A stretch of DNA of 64,000 bases from Aquipseudomonas alcaligenes (GCF_003205495.1 NZ_QJRX01000001.1:496001-560000); one strand, 5' to 3'. Positions 1 through 11,503 are shown, counted from the first letter of the stretch. The notes: generated by a model not told the origin, from the sequence alone. Numbers and translations: made by a program.

Positions 1-1
1 C

Positions 2-724
2 ATGAACGACTACGACTACTACTTCCTGTTCGGCCAGAGCTCGCTGGAAGCCCTGCAGGCGCGCGCGCTGCGCTTCGGCAGTTCGATCGCGGTGCTGGCC
101 GGCTCCCATATGATCGACAGTGCCTACGACCTGCCTCCGTCCGATCCGTCACTGCGCACCTTGCTGATCTTAGGTGTCGGCCCGGACAAGGAAAAGGAAG
201 CGGGTTACCAGGCCACCTACGCGCTGCTGCGTGACTGGGCTGATGTCCATCCCGACTACCGGGTACTGGTCAAGGCGCATCCGCGCAGCCAGGTGCCGTT
301 CTGGCAGCAGGCTGCCGCCGAGCTACCGAATCTGCGGGTGTTGCCGAAAGAATGTGGCCTGGCCGAGGCACTGGCCCAGGCCTCGCTGGTGGTCAACATC
401 ATGTCCAACGCGGTGATCGAGGCCGCGCTGGCGCGCCGTCCGGTGCTATATGTGAACGCCAGTGGCGAGGCCGATATCTTTGGGCAGGAGCGCTTCTTCG
501 GGGCTGCTTTGGCAGCCGAGGTGGCGTTGGATATGCGGCTTCGCTCGATCGAGCAGGGCTATTCAACCGCCGTTGCTGCTAGCGAAAGCTTTGCATGCTT
601 CCATCTGGCTGGTGGCTTCCAGGGGCTGCACAGATCCTTAGATATCCTTGAGTCGTTTGTCCGCCATGCTCATGCTGCCTTGCCTGATGGGGTGGCAAGT
701 TCGGTAATACGTGGGACGGTATGA
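2..724 (+). CDS. GT-B-like surface polysaccharide protein, C-terminal part (left-truncated)
   Basis: The 240 visible residues look like the C-terminal half of a GT-B fold protein of the CDP-glycerol glycerophosphotransferase / capsule polysaccharide type. They show a hydrophobic strand then a glycine turn (LLILGVG, about residue 55), a VKAHPRS motif (about residue 90), and a donor-site-like stretch (NIMSNAVIEAALARRPVLYV, about 132-151). The ATG at base 2 is probably internal: the first visible residues already look mid-domain and no upstream sequence is available to judge a start. The gene ends 100 bp before the O-antigen ligase on the same strand, so a role in LPS core or O-chain assembly is likely. 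The acceptor and donor cannot be told from sequence. Confidence 0.6.
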   Translation: MNDYDYYFLFGQSSLEALQARALRFGSSIAVLAGSHMIDSAYDLPPSDPSLRTLLILGVGPDKEKEAGYQATYALLRDWADVHPDYRVLVKAHPRSQVPFWQQAAAELPNLRVLPKECGLAEALAQASLVVNIMSNAVIEAALARRPVLYVNASGEADIFGQERFFGAALAAEVALDMRLRSIEQGYSTAVAASESFACFHLAGGFQGLHRSLDILESFVRHAHAALPDGVASSVIRGTV

Positions 725-824
725 GGCGTGGCTTGGTAAACTGTAGCGTCATTTTGGTTGCCGGGCGCAGCTCGTCTCGTGCGGCCTTTGGGGTCGCTAA
801 TAGATCATAACGGGTATTCGTAGT

Positions 825-2030
825 ATGGGTTTCACGGAATCTTTGCGGCTGCGTGGGCTGGCTATGCAAGAGGCTGCTTACAAGTGCATAGGTATTGGTT
901 TTCTAGTCTATCTCGCCGCGACGTTCATTCTTGACAGTGGACAGCAGAGAAGTTTCTTCTTTCTGTTCATTGCATTGCCGGCCTTGTTTTTGCTGGTGAG
1001 GTCCCGGCAACTGTTCCGTACAGACGCTTTCCCGCTAGTTTCGATTCTCCTGTGCCTAGGTTATTTTTCGCTGAGCGCGGCTTGGGGAGAGGAGGAGAGC
1101 GTGGCGCACATGTTAAAGCTGAGCCTCTACCTCTATTGCTTGATGCTGGGCATCGAGGCGGCCTGTAAACGTTTCAGTTCGGCATACTTGGTGGGCTTTA
1201 TTGCATTGGTTGGCGGCCTCGCTATGTGCGCCACTATGCTCGCCGTTCTGTATAGTGGGGCCGACTTATCAAGCCTGCTTACTCAGAGGCATTCCTTTGC
1301 CACCCTGAGTGGTTGGGGTTCGGACAACCCCATCAACTCAGCGATAGTCATGGGTTTGGTGGTTCTCGCGGCTTGGTGGGTATTCCCGGGCAAGAAATGG
1401 TATCTACAGTTCTTACTCTTGGCCGTCATCGTGATTAGTTTGATGCTGATGGTCTTCACTAAGAGTCGCGGTCCCATGCTTGCACTTGGTGTTGGCTTGG
1501 CGCTCATGACCGTATTCCGGCGAGACTGTGCCGATTTGCTACTGGCGCTTCTGATTGCGGCCTCGGCTGCTGTTCTGGTCGTCTCTACCGATATCCTCTC
1601 ACTGTTTGCGCAGCGGCTGACCGAGCCTAACTATCGCATGGAGATATGGCTGCAGGTCTGGGAGCGTTTCCAAGACAACTGGTTGTTCGGGCAAGGCCTG
1701 GGGCATGATGCCCGGATTTCCCTTCTATCGGGGACAGTGTTCGTGACTCACTCCCACTCTTCTGTATTCGAGATGTTCAGAGTCGGTGGGGTCATCGGCG
1801 GTGGACTGTTTCTGTTAATGGTCGGTTGCTTGGTTGGGCGGTCTATCACCAAACCCGCTGGGTTCTTCTTGCTGTGGTTGATCTTCGGGCTGATCTGCCT
1901 ATCGTCGAATGGGCGCGCATTGCTGTCGCGGCCGTCCATTGAGTGGTTCGCCTTCTGGATGCCCATACTGCTCCTGTACTTTTCGACTCGTGCCGATGCG
2001 GCGTCACAGCAGAGTGAGCATTCTGCCTGA
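825..2030 (+). CDS. waaL: O-antigen ligase (WaaL family)
   Basis: A 401-residue polytopic inner-membrane protein with about ten hydrophobic segments and one large periplasmic loop. A TKSRGPMLALG motif near residue 212 matches the Wzy_C/WaaL family. The loop after GQGLGHDARI (about residue 291) ends in THSHSSVFEMF, the region that carries the catalytic histidine in WaaL. Family members move undecaprenyl-PP-linked O-polysaccharide onto lipid A-core at the periplasmic face. Neighbours agree: WaaP-like kinase, msbA and hldE nearby and an O-antigen cluster further downstream. A second in-frame ATG at 864 could be the start; neither has a strong ribosome site. A Wzy polymerase is the alternative, but position next to msbA favours the ligase. 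Confidence 0.75.
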   Translation: MGFTESLRLRGLAMQEAAYKCIGIGFLVYLAATFILDSGQQRSFFFLFIALPALFLLVRSRQLFRTDAFPLVSILLCLGYFSLSAAWGEEESVAHMLKLSLYLYCLMLGIEAACKRFSSAYLVGFIALVGGLAMCATMLAVLYSGADLSSLLTQRHSFATLSGWGSDNPINSAIVMGLVVLAAWWVFPGKKWYLQFLLLAVIVISLMLMVFTKSRGPMLALGVGLALMTVFRRDCADLLLALLIAASAAVLVVSTDILSLFAQRLTEPNYRMEIWLQVWERFQDNWLFGQGLGHDARISLLSGTVFVTHSHSSVFEMFRVGGVIGGGLFLLMVGCLVGRSITKPAGFFLLWLIFGLICLSSNGRALLSRPSIEWFAFWMPILLLYFSTRADAASQQSEHSA

Positions 2031-2078
2031 GAGCCGTAACCTCCCCTAAGTGCATGGCGCTGCGTTCTCGGTGTGGAT

Positions 2079-2702
2079 CTATGGCGCCTTGTCGCGGGGT
2101 GCGCTGACCCGGGCATAGTGCTTGAGTAGCTCATCCCAGGGGAAGTTCTGAACCTTGCGCCGATCCAGATAGCGCTTCAGGTGATGAAAGTTTCGCTTCA
2201 CCAGAGTGTTGCTTAGTGGGTGGCGCTTGAAGCGGGTGTCGAGGAAGTCGATCAGGCCGAAATCATCATCCGGGGTGCGCAGAATGTTGCCTAGGTGCAG
2301 TGAGCGGAAGTAAATGCCGCGCTGGTGTAGTAGGTGGATATAGGCGGCCAGATGCGGTAACAGGCGATAGAATTCGTCCCGCGAATCGCGGAACAGCTTG
2401 TCAAGCGGTTGCCCTTCCAGTGGCTGGTAGAGGCAGGCGCTAACCACCTTGTCGCGATCGATCCAGTAAAGCTCGTCGATATGGGGCGTATGGATGCCAA
2501 GGCGCTGCAAACGCTCGGCGCACTTGGCAAAGCGTCGTGCATCGGGGCGTAGGCGGGCGAGCAGAGGGTTGCGCCGGCTGCGGAAGATCTTGAGGAAGCT
2601 ACCATCGGTCAGGCGCACCACCTTGGGGCCATGGCTGTCGCGCTCCAGCACATGACCGGTGTCCAGCCAGTTTTGCAGTTCGTTCGCTGATACAATCCGC
2701 AT
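2079..2702 (-). CDS. WaaP/InaA-family LPS kinase-like protein with altered catalytic motif
   Basis: A 207-residue protein matching the small lipopolysaccharide kinase / toluene-tolerance family found beside msbA in Pseudomonas (PA4998-like, from memory). A small-kinase layout is visible: a glycine-poor N-lobe with LTDGSFLKIF (lysine near residue 38), the catalytic-loop equivalent YFRSLHLGNIL (about residue 135), and a DFG-like LIDFLD (about residue 150). The catalytic loop normally reads H-x-D; here F-R-S replaces it, so the usual base is absent while N and the metal-binding D remain. The gene is divergent from msbA with only 32 bp between start codons, so each promoter lies near or in the other gene. 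It may phosphorylate core heptose or may be a non-canonical kinase. Confidence 0.7.
   Translation of the reverse strand: MRIVSANELQNWLDTGHVLERDSHGPKVVRLTDGSFLKIFRSRRNPLLARLRPDARRFAKCAERLQRLGIHTPHIDELYWIDRDKVVSACLYQPLEGQPLDKLFRDSRDEFYRLLPHLAAYIHLLHQRGIYFRSLHLGNILRTPDDDFGLIDFLDTRFKRHPLSNTLVKRNFHHLKRYLDRRKVQNFPWDELLKHYARVSAPRDKAP
2691..2696 (+). promoter_or_regulatory. Possible -10 element for msbA
   Basis: TACAAT lies 38 bp upstream of the preferred msbA ATG, inside the 5' end of the divergent kinase gene. No good -35 hexamer is seen at 17 bp, so this is only a candidate. Confidence 0.2.
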
Positions 2703-2734
2703 TTCGTTTCCAGTTGTTCTGTGGGGCTTGCCGA

Positions 2735-4563
<1,829 letters not shown>

Positions 4564-4564
<1 letters not shown>

Positions 4565-5460
4565 TGCTCAGTCACCTGCGCTTCTGGCGCGAACGCGGCT
4601 GGACGCCCATCGAGGCGGCCGACTACGCCGATGCCTGGGCCAATTTCGGCGGCAGCGTCGCCACCCACCCGCAGGTGGTGGCGCGCCTGGCGGACCTGGC
4701 CGGCATCCCGGTGCGCTACCTGGGCTGGATCGCCCAAGGCCAGCTGCAGGGCGCCATGCCCACCTGGGGCCGGCATATCGCCCTGGCCAAGGACGTGCTG
4801 AAGAAGCAGGGCAAGCGCGGCCTGTTCGACCTGGGCAATGCCGAGATCATCCTGCCACTGGCCCATGGCGTGCGCGTGCCGGTGCAGCACCGCATGCGCT
4901 ACGTCTCGGCGCTCAATGCTGAGCAGATCAGCACCCTGCGCGAGCAGCCGGAAGGCCTGGCCCTGGCCCGCGAGCCCGAGGACTACAGCAAGAAGTTCCG
5001 CTATAACCAGCGCCGCGAGCAGCGCCTGCTGGAAGAGGCGGGCGGGGTGATCCGGCCGATGCTGGAGCTGACGGCCGAGGAGCAGGCGCGTATCTATGCC
5101 GAGCTGTTCCAGCGCCGCTGGGGCTTCGCGGCCACCGGCGCCGCCCACCTGGCCGAGGTGTTCGAGCGCCTGCGCGAGTTCATGACCGGCTCGCTGATCT
5201 ACCTGAACGACGAGCCGGTGGCCATCCAGGTGCTGTACCGGGTCGAGGCGCCGCGCTGGGTCAGCCTGGAGTACATCAACGGCGGGGTCGACCCGCAGCA
5301 GCGCGAGTTCAGCCCCGGCAGCGTGCTCAGCTTCATTAATACGCAGGACGCCTGGGCCGAGGCACGCGCGCTCGGCAAGCCGCTACGCTATTCCTTCGGC
5401 CGCGCCGATCGCGAGTACAAGGATCGCTGGTGCCATCGGGTTCCCGTCTACCAGGTGTGA
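4564..5460 (+). CDS. mig-14: Mig-14 family protein (antimicrobial peptide resistance)
   Basis: A 298-residue protein matching the Mig-14 family, which in Salmonella and P. aeruginosa contributes to cationic peptide/polymyxin tolerance. It has a GNAT/FemAB-like character: KKFRYNQRREQRLLEE (about residue 140) and a C-terminal SFGRADREYKDRW block that is well conserved in the family. No signal peptide or clear membrane helix is present; the Salmonella protein is reported at the inner membrane. The start overlaps the msbA stop, and dnpA follows after 2 bp, so msbA-mig-14-dnpA look like one operon, linking it to envelope modification. Its enzymatic activity is not established. Confidence 0.8.
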
Positions 5461-5462
5461 AG

Positions 5463-6863
5463 ATGCAGGGTCGCAAGCAACAGCTGCTCAAACGTCATCG
5501 CCGCCACAAGCGCCTGGCCCTGCTGGCGGGCCTGCTGCTGTTGGCGCTGCTGGGCATCTTCGGCGCCTGGTGGTGGGTGCCGCTGCTCCTGCTGCTGGGC
5601 TGGATCGCCCACGAGGCCTGGTTCGCCGACCACCTGTTCTATGCGCCGCGCGACGACTATCGCTACGACTTCCCCGAGGGCACGCCCTGCCTGCCGGCGC
5701 GCCTGCAGGACGGGCACCTGCGGGTGGAGGGCGAGATCGGCGAGGCCGACACCCTGATCCTCGCCTGGCGCATCGAGGCCGGTTGGCTGGGGCGCCTGCT
5801 CGACCCGCAGCTGTGGATCGGCGCCGATCGGCAGGACTTCGAGCGTGGCGTGGCCGGCCTGCGCTACCTCAACCTGTCCGGCCAGGGCGAGGCGCTGCGC
5901 CGTGGCGAACTGCTGCTGCGTGGGCGCTTCTGCCACCTGGTCGGGGAGGGACGCCTCTATGCGATGCGCAACCCGGACTACGCCGCGTGCCGCCTGATGG
6001 TGATCGCGCCGCATGCCGACGACGCCGAGCTGGCGGCCTTCGGCCTCTACAGCCGCTGCCAGGAGGCCAGCATCGTCACCCTGACCCAGGGCGAGATCGA
6101 GGCCGAGCACTACCAGCGCCTGGGCCTGAGCCTGGCCGAGGCGGCCCGCCTCAAGGGTCGCCTGCGCGCCTGGGACAGCCTGGCCATCCCGCTCTGGGGC
6201 GGCGTGCCGCAGAACCGTTGCGTGCAGCTTGGCTACTACTGCCTGCAGCTGCCGGCGATGGCCGAGGCGCCGCAGCAGCCCTTCGCCTCGCGCGAGTCGG
6301 GCGATTGCGACGTGCGCGGTGTGCGCCGGCACAACCCGCTGGCGCTGCCGGGCGATGCCGACGGCGTACCGAGCTGGAGCAACCTGGTCGCCGACCTGGC
6401 CGCGCTGCTCGAGCACTTCCGCCCCGAGGTGCTGGTCACCCCGCACCCCGAGCTGGACCCGCACAGCGACCATGTCGCCGCTACCCGCGCGCTGCTGGAG
6501 GCGATCCAGCTCAGCGCCTGGCAGCCGCAGACCCTGCTGCTCTACGCCAACCACCTGCACGACAACGACCGCTGGCCGATGGGCCCGGCTGGCCATGGCA
6601 TCGCCCTGCCGCCAGCGCTCACCACGCTGCCGGCCGATCTGCTGTGGAGTCCCTGCTTGCCGGCCGAGGTGCAGCTGGACAAGGCCATGGCCCTGGCCAT
6701 GCAACATGACCTGCAGCTGCCGCTGCCGACCAAGAAGCGCCTGCGCCGCCTGATCCAGCGCCTGCTCGCCGGTCGCCGCTGGCCGGCCACCGGCGAGGAC
6801 GAGTTCATGCGCAAGGCGGTGCGCCGCCACGAGCTGTTCTGGGTGCGGCCGCTGGGCGAGTGA
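5463..6863 (+). CDS. dnpA: PIG-L family de-N-acetylase DnpA
   Basis: A 466-residue protein. Residues 15-50 hold one or two membrane helices rich in Leu/Trp. The PIG-L metal motif APHADDAE falls near residue 180 and a second histidine pair [11 protein letters not shown] near residue 337; both are hallmarks of the GlcNAc-PI/LmbE deacetylase fold. The P. aeruginosa orthologue (PA5002, DnpA) is linked to fluoroquinolone tolerance and persistence. The ATG at 5463, 2 bp after the mig-14 stop and just behind AGGTG, is preferred over an in-frame upstream ATG at 5430 that lies within mig-14. The substrate is probably an envelope amino sugar, but that is inferred from context. Confidence 0.85.
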   Translation: MQGRKQQLLKRHRRHKRLALLAGLLLLALLGIFGAWWWVPLLLLLGWIAHEAWFADHLFYAPRDDYRYDFPEGTPCLPARLQDGHLRVEGEIGEADTLILAWRIEAGWLGRLLDPQLWIGADRQDFERGVAGLRYLNLSGQGEALRRGELLLRGRFCHLVGEGRLYAMRNPDYAACRLMVIAPHADDAELAAFGLYSRCQEASIVTLTQGEIEAEHYQRLGLSLAEAARLKGRLRAWDSLAIPLWGGVPQNRCVQLGYYCLQLPAMAEAPQQPFASRESGDCDVRGVRRHNPLALPGDADGVPSWSNLVADLAALLEHFRPEVLVTPHPELDPHSDHVAATRALLEAIQLSAWQPQTLLLYANHLHDNDRWPMGPAGHGIALPPALTTLPADLLWSPCLPAEVQLDKAMALAMQHDLQLPLPTKKRLRRLIQRLLAGRRWPATGEDEFMRKAVRRHELFWVRPLGE

Positions 6864-6889
6864 GCCCCAGCCACGCAGACTCGCCATGC

Positions 6890-6895
6890 TATGAT
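6890..6895 (+). promoter_or_regulatory. Candidate -10 for hldE
   Basis: TATGAT followed by a CCGCCCC-rich stretch lies 31 bp upstream of the hldE ATG, in the short gap after dnpA. No convincing -35 is visible 17 bp upstream. Confidence 0.3.
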
Positions 6896-6925
6896 CCGCC
6901 CCGATTTTTCCACCCCGGAGTCCCC

Positions 6926-8350
6926 ATGAAGCTGTCCATGCCCCGTTACGATCAAGCGTCCGTCCTGGTGGTGGGCGATGTCATGCTCGACCGTTACTGG
7001 CATGGCGGCACTTCGCGCATCTCCCCCGAGGCACCGGTGCCGGTGGTCAAGGTCGAGCAGATCGAGGATCGCCCGGGCGGTGCCGCCAACGTCGCGCTGA
7101 ACATCGCCGCCCTCGGTGCGCCGGCCCTGCTGGTCGGCGTCACCGGGCGCGACGAGGCGGCCCACAGCCTGGCCGACAGCCTGCACGCGGCCGGGGTCGA
7201 GGCGCATTTCCAGCGCATCGACGAGCAGCCGACCATCGTCAAGCTGCGCGTCATGAGCCGTCACCAGCAGCTGCTGCGCATGGACTTCGAGGAGCCCTTC
7301 AATACCGACGCCGCGGCCCTGGCCGAAGATGTCGCGCGCCTGCTGGACGGGGTCAAGGTGCTGGTGCTGTCCGACTATGGCAAGGGGGCGCTGCAGAACC
7401 ACCAGGCACTGATCCAGCTGGCCCGCGCCCGCGGTATCGCGGTGCTGGCCGACCCCAAGGGCAAGGACTTCTCCATCTACCGCGGCGCCAGCCTGATCAC
7501 CCCCAACCTCAGCGAGTTCGAGACCATAGTCGGACACTGCCGGGACGAGGCCGAGCTGGTGGCCAAGGGCAATGCGCTGATGGCCGAGCTGGAGCTGGGC
7601 GCCCTGCTGGTGACCCGCGGCGAGCATGGCATGACCCTGCTGCGCCCCGAGCAGCCTGCGCTGCACCTGCCGGCGCGCGCCCGCGAGGTATTCGACGTGA
7701 CCGGTGCCGGCGACACGGTGATTTCCACCCTGGCCGCCTCCATCGCCGCCGGCGAGGAGCTGCCGCAGGCCGTGGCCCTGGCCAACCTGGCCGCCGGCAT
7801 CGTGGTCGGCAAGCTCGGCACCGCCGCCATCAGTGCCCCCGAGTTGCGCCGCGCGGTGCAGCGCGAGGAAGGTTCCGAGCGCGGCGTGGTCAGCGTCGAC
7901 CAGTTGCTGCTGGCGCTGGAGGATGCCCGCGCCCATGGCGAGAAGATCGTCTTCACCAACGGCTGCTTCGACATCCTGCATGCCGGCCACGTGACCTACC
8001 TGGAGCAGGCCCGCGCCCAGGGTGATCGCCTGGTGCTGGCGGTCAACGACGACGCCTCGGTGGCGCGCCTCAAGGGCCCGGGCCGGCCGATCAACGCGGT
8101 GGACCGGCGCATGGCCGTGCTCGCCGGCCTTGGTGCGGTGGACTGGGTGGTGAGCTTCGCCGAGGACACCCCGGAGAACCTGCTGCGCCAGGTCAGGCCG
8201 GACGTGCTGGTCAAGGGAGGCGACTACGGTATCGACCAGGTGGTTGGCGCCGACATCGTCCGCGCCTACGGCGGCGAGGTACGGGTGCTGGGTCTGGTGG
8301 AGAACAGTTCCACTACCGCAATCGTGGAACAAATTCGCTCAAGCGTTTAG
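6926..8350 (+). CDS. hldE: Bifunctional heptose kinase / adenylyltransferase HldE (RfaE)
   Basis: A 474-residue two-domain enzyme. The N-terminal ribokinase-like domain (about 1-320) has [11 protein letters not shown] and the catalytic [11 protein letters not shown] motif. The C-terminal nucleotidyltransferase domain (about 340-474) has [13 protein letters not shown], the HxGH signature. HldE phosphorylates D-glycero-beta-D-manno-heptose-7-P at C1 and, after GmhB, adenylylates it to give ADP-heptose for the inner core. The ATG at 6926 has GGAG five bases upstream, and 474 residues equals the usual Pseudomonas length. It closes the conserved core block: immediately downstream, base composition drops and the O-antigen cluster begins. 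Confidence 0.96.
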   Translation: MKLSMPRYDQASVLVVGDVMLDRYWHGGTSRISPEAPVPVVKVEQIEDRPGGAANVALNIAALGAPALLVGVTGRDEAAHSLADSLHAAGVEAHFQRIDEQPTIVKLRVMSRHQQLLRMDFEEPFNTDAAALAEDVARLLDGVKVLVLSDYGKGALQNHQALIQLARARGIAVLADPKGKDFSIYRGASLITPNLSEFETIVGHCRDEAELVAKGNALMAELELGALLVTRGEHGMTLLRPEQPALHLPARAREVFDVTGAGDTVISTLAASIAAGEELPQAVALANLAAGIVVGKLGTAAISAPELRRAVQREEGSERGVVSVDQLLLALEDARAHGEKIVFTNGCFDILHAGHVTYLEQARAQGDRLVLAVNDDASVARLKGPGRPINAVDRRMAVLAGLGAVDWVVSFAEDTPENLLRQVRPDVLVKGGDYGIDQVVGADIVRAYGGEVRVLGLVENSSTTAIVEQIRSSV

Positions 8351-8417
8351 CGAAGAGTGATAATGGTTTTGTGCGGGACTATTGTTTGGAAATATAAGTG
8401 GCCGCCGCCTAATTGGC

Positions 8418-8435
8418 GGTCTTGGTCTTGGTCTT
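8418..8435 (+). repeat. Short tandem repeat (GGTCTT)3 after hldE
   Basis: Three perfect copies of GGTCTT, followed by a partial GGTT, overlap the right arm of a 5-bp hairpin (CCGCC-TAATT-GGCGG, 8405-8419). The hairpin has no U-tract, so it is a weak terminator candidate at best. This lies at the composition boundary between hldE and the AT-rich cluster gene. Confidence 0.6.
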
Positions 8436-8504
8436 GGTTCGGGTGTTTTTTGTTGTTTGCATTGATTGATTTAATTTGTTTCTCTGTTAAAGAGTTTTTT
8501 AAAT

Positions 8505-11369
8505 ATGTTGGCTAATGCTTGCTCTGCAGATAAGAGTGTATTGGGGCGCGATTATATATCTGGGCGAGCGCTGCTTCTGCTGTGGTTGGGTGCTTTCAGC
8601 TATGCGTTGATTTTGGCGCTGGTTTTGCAAAAGCTTGTGCTTCCTATGATGCCGAGCATGCATGCGGGTCATGGTTTGATGCGAGATGATGCAATCTATT
8701 TCCACAGTGTTGCTGTGGAAATGGCTGAGCGTATTCGGATGTATGGTTGGGGGGAGTGGAGGTTAATTGCTTCTGGCTCATCCGCGGGGAATGTTGGATT
8801 GCTCGCTGCTTTGTATGCATTGCTGGGGAATGAGCCTGCATTTTTTCTGCCTCTGACATCTGCCTTTCATGCTCTTGGGGCGGTATTGATTTTGCTTATT
8901 GCGCTGCAGCTTCTTCCTGCGCGTGAGGGGCTATATGCGGGGTTTGTTGCGGGTTTTTTATTTCTTGCGTTTCCCTCGGCACTAGTCTGGTTTGGTCAGA
9001 ATCACAAGGATTCTTTTTTGATCGCTGGCTTTTTGCTGACTTTATTGGCTTTTTTGAGATGCTTTGATTGCTCGGGGGGATATAGATTTTTGTGGGGGGT
9101 GGCTCTGTTTTTATTGGGCCTGGTTCTTGTTGCTATCATGCGTCCTCATTTGGTTCGTATATATCTTGTTGCTTATTCTTGTGCAATTTTATGCTTGTTT
9201 TTTGTGTCGGTGGTTTTTCGAGGTAAGGCATGGGGCTTGGGTCAAGGTAGGGCTGCATTTTTAATATGTCTTGGCTTTATTTTTATGAGTTTCCTGCCTT
9301 CAAGTGGTTCCCTGGCTGAGCAAGATTTACGCAATGTCGAGGGGAATTTCCTTGCGGGATGGCAATGGCGGCCATCGGAGTACCTTCCCGCTCGTCTAGA
9401 CTCGCTTCTAGAGAAAGTTTCTGCGATTCGGGTGCATCTAATTAATTATGGTATTTCAGTGGAGGCGGGCTCCATTATTGATGCTGATGTGAGGCCGGAG
9501 ACTGCGGCGCATGCTATTGGTTATTTTCCGCGTGCTTTGTTGGTGGGGGTGTTTGCCCCTTTCCCTGAGTTCTGGGTGGAGAAATTTGCTCTGCCTCGAG
9601 TTATAGGTGCGCTTGAGGCTTTGATTTTTTATCTTTTCTTTCCGGGCGTGATATTTCTTGCGCTTCGCCATATGAGCAATAAGTTGTTTGTTTGCTTGGT
9701 TGTTCTTGGTGTTGTGCTGGTTGTTAATAGCTTTGTAAGTCCCAATGTTGGAAGTTTGCATCGGGTTAGGTATGGGCAATGGCTTGTGGTGCTGCTAATT
9801 GGGGTGTGTGGATGGGCTGTTTTTATTAGGGAGGCGGTGTCTCGACTCCGTGCGGCTTCTTCGTCTTCGGTGGTTGAGAAAGTGGTGGTCAATAATCATG
9901 CGTCTACGCCAGATGCGTCTCGTGCAGTTGGCGCTGGTGTGCTGGTTATGATGGTTTCATTGGTTGGCTTTTTGGGATTGCTGGTTCGGGATTTGTTGCT
10001 TATAGATAAAGTGGGATTTGGTATTTCACTTGATAGTTATTACCTGGCGATAATGTTGCCGACTTTCTTTGTCTCTCTTTTTTCGGTGCCGCTGGGTGAT
10101 GCTTTTTCTGCTAGGGTTTCTGCGATTCCTGATCGGTTGCAAGTTCAGCGAATGATTGCGGGCATGTCTACTCTTACCTTGCTGTTGTTCGCGCTTTTGG
10201 CGGTGGGTATGCTGTTTTTTGCAAGGGAGATTCTCTTGGTCTTTGCCCCGGGGGGGGATATTGATTTAACTGTTAATTTGTTTCCAGTTGCTCTTCTGTT
10301 GTTGGTTTTTTCTGGGGTTATAGTGGTTGCTAATAGTGTTCTGAATGTGCATGGTCGGCCGGTAATGGCTGCTTCGGCGCAATTGGCTGTTCCGGCTGTT
10401 GTTGTTGCTTTTATTCTGGCTGCCAATAAGGAGAGTGTTGTTGTGGCGGCAATGGTTGGTATGGCCGCTGGGCAGGTGGCTAATCTATTATTGCTGGCTT
10501 ATTTTCTGCGGCGATGTGGGTTTAGCTTGGTGCCAGGTTCTCTGTGGGGATTGCAGAGGGAATATGGCATGCTTCAAAACCTCAAGTGGCTTGTGCTTTG
10601 CGCTCTTCTGACTGGTGCGGCGGTGCCAATGAATTACTGGTTTGCAGGGCAGATAGGTGTAGGGGCGCTATCAACATGGGCCTTGGGTAGCAAGTTGGTG
10701 CAGATATCTTCTTTGTTGGGAGCTGCGCTGATGACGGCGGTGTTTGTTCCTTACATGAGTAAGGTTGTGGCTCTTGGGCTGAGTTCTCGGGTGCGTGACG
10801 ATATTTTTGTATCGCTGGTAATCGGTGGCTGGGGGAGTGCAATAGTTATTATTGGTATTTTTGTATTTGCAGAGCCTATGGTTTATGCCTTTTTGAGTGG
10901 TGTTGACGATCTTGGGGTTGCTGAGCGTTTGATCGGTATAGTTAAGCTCGGGGCGCTTCAGATTCCTTACGCGCTATCGGCAATTTTGCTGTTTAAGCTC
11001 TGCGCTGTTTCTTCGGTCTCGTTGAGGGCGGCTGGTGCGGCATTGGTCGGTTTTGTGGTGAGTCTTTTACTGAACATCCTTCTTGTTCCGGTTGTGGGGC
11101 TGGTTGGTCTTGCGTTGTCTTGGACCTTGTCTAGCCTAGTGGCTACTTTGGTTGTGATTGGGATGACGAGGGAGCAGTCTCATCTCAGTGCTTTCAATAT
11201 TTTGCTTCTCTTGGCGACTTGGATTGTTCTTGGTGGACTGGCTGCAGCTATTCATTTTCGTAGCTGGTTTGGTGGGTGTGCGGTTTTATTCTTGGCAATC
11301 TTGGTTGTATTTTTCCAGTTGCGTTTGGTTTTGCGTCAGCGTCTGGTAGTCACTGCTCCCTCGGTATGA
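8505..11369 (+). CDS. Fusion: GT-C/polymerase-like membrane domain plus MurJ-type flippase domain
   Basis: A 954-residue membrane protein with two modules in one uninterrupted frame. Residues 1 to about 465 are polytopic, with a first large loop carrying DDAIYFH (D61-D62) and NVGLLAALYALLGNEP, as in GT-C glycosyltransferases and O-unit polymerases. After a short soluble linker (about 440-472), the rest resembles MVF/MurJ flippases: RDLLLIDKVGFGISLDSYYL, then 12-14 helices. MurJ alone is about 510 residues, so the second half is near full length. The DNA is markedly AT-rich with many TTT, GTT and TTG codons, unlike hldE upstream. The ATG follows GAG-rich sequence (AAAGAG). Function is inferred: O-unit polymerase or transferase coupled to a flippase. 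The two halves could also be an annotation-style fusion with only one active part. Confidence 0.65.
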   Translation: MLANACSADKSVLGRDYISGRALLLLWLGAFSYALILALVLQKLVLPMMPSMHAGHGLMRDDAIYFHSVAVEMAERIRMYGWGEWRLIASGSSAGNVGLLAALYALLGNEPAFFLPLTSAFHALGAVLILLIALQLLPAREGLYAGFVAGFLFLAFPSALVWFGQNHKDSFLIAGFLLTLLAFLRCFDCSGGYRFLWGVALFLLGLVLVAIMRPHLVRIYLVAYSCAILCLFFVSVVFRGKAWGLGQGRAAFLICLGFIFMSFLPSSGSLAEQDLRNVEGNFLAGWQWRPSEYLPARLDSLLEKVSAIRVHLINYGISVEAGSIIDADVRPETAAHAIGYFPRALLVGVFAPFPEFWVEKFALPRVIGALEALIFYLFFPGVIFLALRHMSNKLFVCLVVLGVVLVVNSFVSPNVGSLHRVRYGQWLVVLLIGVCGWAVFIREAVSRLRAASSSSVVEKVVVNNHASTPDASRAVGAGVLVMMVSLVGFLGLLVRDLLLIDKVGFGISLDSYYLAIMLPTFFVSLFSVPLGDAFSARVSAIPDRLQVQRMIAGMSTLTLLLFALLAVGMLFFAREILLVFAPGGDIDLTVNLFPVALLLLVFSGVIVVANSVLNVHGRPVMAASAQLAVPAVVVAFILAANKESVVVAAMVGMAAGQVANLLLLAYFLRRCGFSLVPGSLWGLQREYGMLQNLKWLVLCALLTGAAVPMNYWFAGQIGVGALSTWALGSKLVQISSLLGAALMTAVFVPYMSKVVALGLSSRVRDDIFVSLVIGGWGSAIVIIGIFVFAEPMVYAFLSGVDDLGVAERLIGIVKLGALQIPYALSAILLFKLCAVSSVSLRAAGAALVGFVVSLLLNILLVPVVGLVGLALSWTLSSLVATLVVIGMTREQSHLSAFNILLLLATWIVLGGLAAAIHFRSWFGGCAVLFLAILVVFFQLRLVLRQRLVVTAPSV

Positions 11370-11490
11370 CAGTTAAGTAGGCATTAAGTAAGTGGCTTCG
11401 TGTGTCTAGGGTGGCGGTATATTTTTATAACCTGACGACAGATCTATGTTGCTGATACATTAAATAAGTGTTGTGGATTTTTCCTTGTCA

Positions 11491-11495
11491 AGGAG
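11491..11495 (+). promoter_or_regulatory. Ribosome binding site that decides an ATT start
   Basis: AGGAG lies 8 bp before an ATT codon at 11504 and 38 bp before the first conventional start (TTG, 11534). In the downstream frame the only codon at normal spacing that can initiate is this ATT; the codon two places upstream of it is a TAG stop. Confidence 0.65.
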
Positions 11496-11503
11496 AGTAG
11501 AAA

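Noticed and set aside
6542..8332. 596-codon open frame opposite dnpA/hldE
   Set aside because: Antisense shadow of GC-rich codons; composition is Gln/Gly/His-rich and no motif is seen.
8418..8435. Tandem GGTCTT as a possible CRISPR or phase-variation tract
   Set aside because: Three six-base copies without spacers cannot be a CRISPR array, and the tract is outside any reading frame and unlikely to switch expression.
8351..8504. JUMPstart/ops element before the O-antigen cluster
   Set aside because: GGCGGT occurs in the hairpin but the full GGCGGTAG ops core is absent.
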